64,000 nt of DNA from Patiria pectinifera. Taxonomy: Eukaryota > Echinodermata > Asteroidea > Valvatida > Asterinidae. Shown piece after piece: positions 56,610 to 64,000 of the stretch; the stretch's first letter is position 1; each line of letters begins with the position of its first letter. The DNA is taken from assembly GCA_029964075.1 (NCBI GenBank), contig CM057149.1:9992465-10056464 (forward strand), in the 5' to 3' direction. The position numbers and the translations under genes are program-made. The notes under the pieces were generated by a model. That model was given only the letters and a program-made list of their open reading frames with translations. It ran no database searches and was not told where the DNA came from.

Positions 56610-57720
56610 TGAATAAATCAAGAAAAGCTCAGTCATAGATTGGTTCTTGTCACTCGGTTTATTCAACGTCATAGGTCATTGGAACCTTTTTGTTTTTTTT
56701 GTGCCGCAATATACAAGCAAAATAGCAAACAGCAAACTGAGTGATAAGAATCAATAATGGTTTGGTTCTTATCACTCATTTTGTTCATCATTATCATGTT
56801 ATTATTTACATTATGCAATGTACAGGCAAAATGGCAATTAAAGACGTTTAGATATACAACCAAATTAATCTAGTTTTCTGCTCCCTGTAGCTTTATATTC
56901 CATAGAAGCAGTTATCATTCAGGGTTAATTGAATTTGACTTATTTCATTTTCGGAACATAGGTATCCAAAGGTAGACGGGGCACACGTAACATTGTGTGA
57001 TATGTTCAGTCATAACAGAAATGGGATATCAATTTGTTTACTGATTATTATTGTTTTACAATCGTTTCTTATTTCATTCATATTTACATAATTTAAGCGC
57101 AACGACAAAAGCACAATGTACAAAAGCTGAAATCGCAAATCTCCGTATTAACAACGATGACTTTGCGGATTAGTGGAAAAGATTTTCACTTGTATTAATT
57201 ATTAATTTGAGAGAAAGAAAAAAACCCGCCACCAAAGTTTTGAATTGATATTACTTGTTGAAGTATATTTCATTGATGCAATGTTTTATTTGTACAATAT
57301 TTGTTTCTCCATCAAGACTTAAAACATTTTAAATTTTGGACTTTATCCTTTTGTGAGCACGAGACCGTTTTAAATAATGCGTTGTTTTGGCTGTCATTTA
57401 TCGATAGATCATATAGCATGAGATTAAAGAAAATTTCACATTTAGCCAAAGGTATTGAATATAATAATACGCTGGAAAAATTCAATTCACTTACTATTTT
57501 AGCTATTGAAGGCGTCCAACAAAAATGAAAAATACTTTTCGCACAATCAGATCTGCTCTGCAGGTTAACTTGTTCTGATAGAGGTGGAAACCAGTCTAAC
57601 ATGTGATTCATGAATTTTTGTCAGGACGCAAATAATTCTTAATTTGACAAGAAAATTTTTTTCCAGATTAAACGTCAGCCCGTCGTTTCATTCGGTGTTG
57701 GTGCTTTCATTCAATTTCTT
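56610..57720. repeat. Dispersed repeat family R1, copy 4 (long)
   Basis: It is about 1.1 kb and collinear with 42185-43160 (CGGTTTATTCAACGTCATAG, GCAATGTACAGGCAAAAT, AGCTGAAATCGCAAATCTCC, CTGTCATTTATCGATAG). It stands 3' of the second lectin gene exactly as copy 2 stands 3' of the first. From 57720 to 58429 I see only spacer. Confidence 0.8.
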
Positions 57721-58429
57721 CAATTACTTACAATAATTTCGAACAGGGGTATGGACCGGATGGGGACAGTTTGACGTCAAATGACGTTTTGGGGCGCTGT
57801 TATTTACAAATGTACATCAGTGACGTAGCATCCGCAAGGGGTAAAGGGATATTTAACCCCCTTGCTCCTCAATATTTCTCACTAGTGCCGTTTTTTTCAT
57901 GAGTGCTTACTTTTTGTAATGAAAAGTTACAGATTCATGGATTTGCCTATTTTTTGTGGTAAGACAAACATGAGGTTGCTTTTTTTTAATCATGCGTTGA
58001 ATCACCGTCCATGCACCAGAGCTATACAGCGATTTGAAATTAAGCAATCCAAGAGCGCGCGCGCAGGGAGCTAGCTACCGGTCCCCATATATTCAGGTGG
58101 CGGGAAACAGCCTTTGCCCAAGATAGGAAGATGTTGTATATGCATCATATATGTGTTATGTAAAGCCTCGCGTGGCTGCATTTCAGGTATACCTGCCAAA
58201 CATCTATAATCACTTTTCTTACAATGCACAGTTTCACATTAATCGTCTTTTCCATATTCGTTTTCATCCTACTATTTAAGGCCGGGCAGAGATTTAACAT
58301 CCACACTCCGGTCGGTTCCGTCATGTTGGAAAATTGCCACGCCCCTCTCCGGGGGCGTATCATAGGTAGGCAAAATATTCAATTTTGAATTGACAATAAC
58401 CAACCTAATGACACGTTCGCAAAAAGTAT

Positions 58430-59461
58430 TCATTGCCGCATCGCACGGAGTTTCATCTGGCTGGTTTTCAGAGAATAGGAAAGGCCTTTCCAGTGGCGCC
58501 AATACACGCCCATTGCAGAAGCGGCTGCGTGCTCATCTGGGTAATATTCACCATTCAAGTGGGAGTGCGCACAAAAACGAAACCACCAGGCCCCGTGGCG
58601 GGATTGTGCACAATTATATGATCCCGTTATATCATTGTCACGATCCTTTGTTGAGAAGGGGCTTCCTCTGTGCCACACAAGAGAGTCACCGGCAGTGCTG
58701 CTGGCATCGTATTGGCCAATATTCAGATTGTACTCACTCGGGGATATTTGGAAATCTGAGTACTTTGCCCATGCCGTGTTGCCCTCCCAGTCCTCTAAAT
58801 CAACTCGTAGCTCCCATGTTCCTTGTGAATGATTAGACGTCAGAGTCACCAAGTTGTCATTGCCTAACCAGAACTCACCGGACAGATTACCAAAGCCAGA
58901 CTGGTACTCGGCCCAGTTACGGTAGAAGTCCACGCTGCCATCTTGTCGCCTCTGAAACACGATCCATCCTCCGCCGTCGGTTTCCATGTCACAGTAGACA
59001 CGAAGACCGCCATTACCGAATCCCTCTGGGTAGATTGTGTAGATACCGCTTGAACGATAACAGGCATCAAAGAGCATCTTGCAACTTCTGAAGCGATGAT
59101 TCACGGAGCTATCAGTCAGTGAGTAGCGAGGTGTGTTCTCATCTGCATCAAAGTACACACTCCCTTGAGTTGCATTGAAGTCTTCGGGATGCTCTCGTCT
59201 TGTGGCAAGGTTCAACTCGCACGTTTTATTGCAGTCGTTAAAGTTAAACGACTTGCAACGTTCATCCATGCCGCATTTCACTCCGCAAATGGCACGAGAT
59301 CGAACAGTTTTGGTTGCATATGCTGATCCTTGTAGTGCGCGATTTTCTGCAGCGTACATGAGTTGTTGTCGTGTATGAAATTCATGCCCATTGACAAAAA
59401 TCACCACTTCCAAAAATACCATCAGATTCACAACTTTGAAACTGGCGTACAGTTTTGCCAT
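58430..59461 (-). CDS. Secreted PAN/apple plus fibrinogen-C-terminal-domain lectin, copy 2
   Basis: This intronless gene of 343 codons is paralogous to the copy at 44761-45798. The N-terminal hydrophobic stretch (about residues 8-24, FKVVNLMVFLEVVIFVNG) is a signal peptide. The PAN/apple-like region (CGVKCGMDERCKSFNFNDCN, CELNLATRREHPEDF) covers about residues 35-103. The fibrinogen domain starts near residue 122 (FRSCKMLFDACYRSSGIYTI) with CDMETDGGGWIVFQRRQDGS. The calcium site STKDRDND is at 270-277, and the C284-C297 loop reads GAWWFRFCAHSHLNGEYYPD. The N-terminal half is much closer to copy 1 than the region around the ligand loop. The C-terminus is SLKTSQMKLRAMRQ. Flanking blocks match those of copy 1, so the gene arose by segmental duplication rather than by a second retrocopy. 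A shadow frame on the plus strand (58390-58836) should be ignored. Confidence 0.93.
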   Translation of the reverse strand: MAKLYASFKVVNLMVFLEVVIFVNGHEFHTRQQLMYAAENRALQGSAYATKTVRSRAICGVKCGMDERCKSFNFNDCNKTCELNLATRREHPEDFNATQGSVYFDADENTPRYSLTDSSVNHRFRSCKMLFDACYRSSGIYTIYPEGFGNGGLRVYCDMETDGGGWIVFQRRQDGSVDFYRNWAEYQSGFGNLSGEFWLGNDNLVTLTSNHSQGTWELRVDLEDWEGNTAWAKYSDFQISPSEYNLNIGQYDASSTAGDSLVWHRGSPFSTKDRDNDITGSYNCAQSRHGAWWFRFCAHSHLNGEYYPDEHAAASAMGVYWRHWKGLSYSLKTSQMKLRAMRQ

Positions 59462-59650
59462 TGTAAAAGAATCTGATCAAGCGTGTTGTTTTTGAAATGT
59501 CCACAACAATGATAATAAGTCGAGCCTCGAACAAGAGAGTCACGTTCTGATTGGATAAAGATACAGCCGGCTATGAATTATGAATCGCATTAACATTCAA
59601 CATAAAAACGAATCCTCGAAACTACTGCATTGTCTTAATCTGTTAATCTT

Positions 59651-59824
59651 ATGAGTTCGATGATAGGTTTCACGTCAGAACACGCAATCAAACTTGTCCC
59701 GTACAATCAGCTTAGCTCCGCTAACGTCGATCAGACCATCGCTTACACTGCATATATCAACGCGTTACCACAGCGCAGCGTCTGGAATGAAACTGGCGAC
59801 GTAGCGCTCCTGGTTTCCAGTAAG
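59651..59824 (+). other. Possible first exon of an unrecognised plus-strand gene
   Basis: An ATG-initiated frame (MSSMIGFTSEHAIKLVPYNQ..., ...VWNETGDVALLVSSK) ends exactly at a consensus AAG|GTAAGA donor at 59824/59825. Base composition is less AT-rich than the surroundings. It would be divergent from lectin copy 2, about 190 bases away. I recognise no family and no following exon, so it may be chance. Confidence 0.25.
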
Positions 59825-59869
59825 GTAAGAATTCCACGGAGATGAGAGACACTGATTGGTCAGTGAAAT

Positions 59870-61699
59870 GAATACTAATGAACAGCTCGCACTGGATTGG
59901 TTGATACCAAGCCTGAACGTGCTGCTTCATTATTGGTGGGGAAACATCACAAATGTAGCAAATAATATATGGCGGGAGTTATGATATCATATCAGCGTGT
60001 TCAATTTAGTTTTCCAATTTTATTTATTTATTTGTTATGCCAAATGTGTTTCCTTATGTCATTTGCTATATTTTTCGTTTTTCCCAACCAGTGTTTAGCA
60101 CTTCTCAGAAAAAAACACAAAGGATAAACAATTGTCCAGCTTTCAAAGAACCGAACAATCAAAAGACGCCTCCAAACACTAAATGAAGTTTCTTTCTTTT
60201 CAAATACTTCGATTGTAAATGTGAATTTTTTAGAAAAGGCTCTTGCCAAGCACGGTTGCAATTATGCAGAGTACTCATTGACGTCAAAAGGGTTACAATT
60301 CTGAGGGAGCACTCGGGGTGCATACATTATTCAAAGGGGAGGGGTGGCACCTGTAGGCTAGTAATGTATATACTTTTGTTCAATATTACGCCACAGTTAC
60401 TCCACCGAGAGCATTGACTGCTCATACTGAATTGCTTTCATTGCTCGAAAACAAAGTCCTAATACCGACTATCAACTATGATATAAAGAATATGAAAATT
60501 TTGTATTAAACAACAATGGTTCCATTGTGAGCCACTCGTCAAATTCTTTAGAACGTTCTGACCAAAAAATGAAAATCTGTCTTAAAACCAAAAAAAGGGG
60601 GGGGAACCAAAAAAGGGGGCAACCCCAAAAAGGGGGAAGAGTGGCAGCGTGTTAATTGATAAACTGATAAACATTAAATATACACTGTTCACAAACATCG
60701 CATAAATATTGTGAACGTTCAACGTTAAAAATATTTATAAAGATAAACTTAAAACCGCTTAGTCCCATCCCTTATTATCGACTTTATACATACACTTTAT
60801 GATCTTTCAGTACTGCAAATTACAGCTTTAATCATCTACTGGAATAAATTACGTGTTTTTTTATTCATTTATCATGTGTGCATTTTCAAGAATAACAAAT
60901 AACATCAAATTTTTTCAAAGAATAATTTTTTTTTTTTTACGCGCCTTTACGCACCTTTCACACCTATAAAATAAACAAACAATAATGATAGATGTAAATA
61001 AATTTCATTCTGTTCTGTAATTCTTTCATTTTCAAATGAGGATGAAACAGGCTTAAATGGTTTTTTGTTCTTTTTGCAGATTCAATTCTTCAATTCTAAT
61101 AGTGCACATACATCCCATATTCGCTCACTCTACTTGGGTACTGCTTTCTGCTGGCTTCTGGCCTTTTTGTTTTTGTATAGATTGACGAAGATTAATTCCG
61201 AAAATTCATAGTGACCAACCAGCCGTCCCATCCGAAGAGCAGATAATAATGGTAAACGTGCTTAGCTTTAGGCACACACGGGGCAGGCTCGACGCCCACG
61301 TGCCTCTGAAACACCAGAGCACGAGTCCAGAGCTCAGTGCTCTATGTTCGTCAAAAACAAAAAAAAAAATTAAACAAAATGGTCAAAATCACACAAAATA
61401 CACAGATGAAGGATGGGAAGTTATCATGTCAGTTGTGATGTAGAAAAAATGTTGCAATAGTTAAAAAAAAATTTTTTACAAAAAAGATAAAGTGCCTCTT
61501 GCAGTAGCCCTCTTGCAGTAGTTAGCGCAACGTAAATGAATGAAATCATCATGTAGGCTACTGGCCGGCAAGCCTTCCTGCCGAATTTTCTTAAAAATGT
61601 TCGCCGTCGCAAGTAATGCCCCCCCCCCCCGACCCGGTCGCGGATTATTTTTCCCAAACACATGGCTGTCATCCGCCCTCTACGATACCTACGATACTT
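59870..61699. other. AT-rich spacer
   Basis: No gene is recognised. G-rich tandem-like text (GGGGGGGAACCAAAAAAGGG) lies near 60598-60645, and a C11 run near 61618 belongs to an eroded repeat shared with 33245-33330 (ATTATTTTTCCCAAA). Confidence 0.4.
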
Positions 61700-61985
61700 T
61701 TACGATACGTATGCAGGTATATATATTTATTACCATGAATTTCCTTTCCCGAGCAGTCCGATAGGCCAGCTGGTAGGGTCGTGATTTTCGCGCGCGGATC
61801 CCGCGCTGACGGATGACGCTGGGAAACACCACTTTTACCCGAATTTTGTTTCTAATCTGTATGAGGCTTTGGAGGATTTTTTTTTTTTTAAGAGACAAAG
61901 TCCGAATTTAATTACCTTCGAATTCATTTTTTTCCCTTTTTTTTCTAATTTTATATGTTTTCTCATGTTTTTAAGAGAAGTACAA
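61700..61985 (+). mobile_element. tRNA-derived SINE, copy 2
   Basis: It is collinear with 33330-33600: CTACGATACC, GCAGGTATATA, a head with TAGGCCAGCTGGTAGGGTCG, then TTTGGAGGATTTTTT, AAAGTCCGAATTTA and TTCGAATTCATTT. The tRNA-like head is more diverged here than in copy 1. Confidence 0.6.
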
Positions 61986-64000
61986 AACGACATAGCGTGC
62001 AACACCACATCTGGATGTCATTCGGGGTAAAAAGAGATTCGCCGCCCGGTCATGAGAAAACCCCAAATACCTCGCTCCTGATAGAGGTAACGGATTAAAC
62101 AATAGTAGACAAACATCAACACTGGATTCTAACAAATTTTAAGCACGAAGGAACCCAACAATACTGTCGTTGGAGCTGGTATAGTTGTTTATCAATGACA
62201 CATATGAAGCGCGCAACTATCATTTAACCTATAGATTCTGGAAATACACACAAAGAAATCCAACCATTAAAGCGCTGCTTTGTCTTCTTTACATGTCACC
62301 GCTTTCAAATGAAAAGAAACCAATAATGAAATTGTTCCATTATGCACCCATCAATTGCGAAGCTCATAGGTGCTTGACAAGTGAAGAATAGAAGCAAGCG
62401 CTAATTTGATATCATTTGTTATGAAGACTGCAAACTGCGCATTATGTTGTTCCAGCAAATTACTAAAATAATTTATCAACTGAAAGTGACGTGGTTGGGG
62501 AAAAACAAGCGTGCTAGCTGTTTTTAGAATTAGCGTTTACAGTAAGCAACGCCGATTGGGAGAGACGCTTTTGTTTTCTTAATAAAAACATACTTATTTA
62601 CCAGACAGGTACGTACACAAATTCAATGCAAAAAAAAAAAGAGGAGCTACGAAATAAATGAAATGACACAATCAACTTCCTGAAATCATGACACTGAACA
62701 CAAAACAATGACTTCCAGCAGACTGTGCGCTTCACATTATTTTAATCACACCGACTTATTAATATCCTTGCCCATTAAGGAAAGAGAGTAGAATTCAACA
62801 TTTTGAATTTCAAACTATATAATTAAAAGAATCAAACCAATCGTGTTTAAAAAAAGAAGAAGTTTGTTGGGTAATCCAGTTACAGTAATCCAGATTGAAA
62901 GTAATAAACATGGACAAGTGTTTCAGTACAAACACGTGTTAAATTCTTCCTATAAGATCGTTTTTTTGTGAAAATAATAAAATGCTGAATTGCACGTTCC
63001 TAACCACGTGATTTTGTATAATATGTATTTGTTGTTATTCATCTCACGAAAAAAAAAATTAGAATGACCTTCACAATGGGGTACATTTAGCAGTATTGTT
63101 GATGTGCGTGGAATGGACTTTTTTTGCACGCGGCTCACTGCCATTCTTTGTAGTCATACATGTACGTACTAATCATTAAATGATCACCATTCGGTGTATA
63201 TACACTTTTTCTACATATACTGTCATGACAACAATATCGGCACACTAGCTGAATTATTCAGTCACCTTCGGATCATAATGTTTGCAACTCTCACACAAGG
63301 GGTAATTTCGTTTGAAGTATCTGTTAAATAACATATAATTCCGCTCGTGCGCAATTTATTATAGGGTTTAGTACACAATGGGAGAAAATCAACCTATTGT
63401 TGTTCAAAATCAATTAACATTTGCCACAGAAGGCCAAACTGGTAATTAATGGTTTTGTTCTTCTGTGTGTTTTTGCAAAGCTAGGTACTGCATAATACAT
63501 GGTGGTGGCTCGTTTTGTTTTGAAAGAAAGGCAGCGCCGGTGAAGCATTTTGAAGACGAATAAAATGTGTCCTTGCTCATCATGTTGGTTCTAGCCTGTG
63601 ACATCCCGTTTGGCATTTGAACAATTTCATAACAGAACTCTTGGTATTAGTACGATCATAACACATTCCTAAAAGTTCCTGTACCCCATTTCTGCTAAAA
63701 ATTGTTGCCTATAATGGTCGTTTTCATTAATGGACTTCAAAAGGTATTATGCTTGACAACAAAGGACTAGTTATATAGACAATTTAAGTCAACGCCCATG
63801 TTCAAAATAATTTGATGACAGTAACTAATACTCGATTTGCACTCGCGCACGAGACAAGCTCATTCCACTGAAAATAATCATGTTATGATTTTAAATGAAT
63901 GGGTAAACCGCTTTAACAAAAGTACCGGCGGATGTATAGACAGTGGACATTAGCTATCATATGATTATTTGACTCATTTCTTCCTACGTATTACGTAATA
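61986..64000. other. Right-hand spacer, nothing recognised
   Basis: The sequence is AT-rich with a few short frames (62185-62391, 62950-63144) that show no domain. AATAAA occurs at about 63560 on the plus strand, but no gene end can be tied to it. No repeat copy of the families above was noticed. Confidence 0.35.

Noticed and set aside
58390-58836. 148-codon plus-strand frame
   Set aside because: It lies antisense to the well-supported lectin copy 2 and shows no family similarity. The equivalent antisense frame of copy 1 is shorter and broken.
1-64000. Retrovirus, LTR retrotransposon or Polinton copies
   Set aside because: I saw no paired long terminal repeats, gag/pol-like motifs, capsid or protein-primed polymerase text anywhere in the window.

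Overview
The window reads as genomic DNA of an invertebrate deuterostome, most likely an ambulacrarian (hemichordate or echinoderm). This is inference. It rests on spliced genes with GT-AG introns, a G-alpha-i N-terminus of the [10 protein letters not shown] type seen in echinoderm-like animals, ST8-type sialyltransferases, PAN plus fibrinogen-domain lectins, and AT-rich spacers full of short transposons and long C/G homopolymers. There is no bacterial operon, CRISPR array or rRNA/tRNA gene. I recognise no retrovirus, LTR element or Polinton.

Layout. (1) 919-1036 (-): first coding exon of an inhibitory G-alpha gene that continues off the left edge. (2) 5144-7541 (-): a myosin essential light chain gene, four exons visible. 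(3) 9742-12722 (-): a complete four-exon SLC16/monocarboxylate-transporter-like gene with a palindromic element in intron 2. (4) 13768-14404: a 28-bp minisatellite open in all three plus-strand frames. (5) 16999-27110 (-) and 32730-40260 (-): two tandemly duplicated three-exon ST8-like sialyltransferase genes with identical exon 2 and exon 3 lengths. Intron 1 of the first holds, on the opposite strand (about 18712-22025), remnants of an unrecognised spliced gene. That gene's last intron was invaded by a foldback element, which carries a smaller poly-G MITE. Intron 1 of the second holds a 1.1-kb near-palindrome. (6) 44761-45798 (-) and 58430-59461 (-): two intronless secreted PAN/apple plus fibrinogen-C-terminal-domain lectin genes, with a third, truncated fibrinogen-domain fragment at about 43873-44072. 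The DNA around them is built of duplicated blocks.

The sialyltransferases act in the Golgi and add sialic acid. Fibrinogen-domain lectins of related families bind acetylated or sialylated glycans. The two families being neighbours, both recently duplicated, is therefore suggestive, but a functional link is only a hypothesis.

About 85-90 percent of the window is non-coding. It is dominated by dispersed and tandem repeats: poly-C/G MITEs, tRNA-derived SINEs, LINE 3' ends, minisatellites and foldback elements. Stretches in which I recognise nothing are listed as such.
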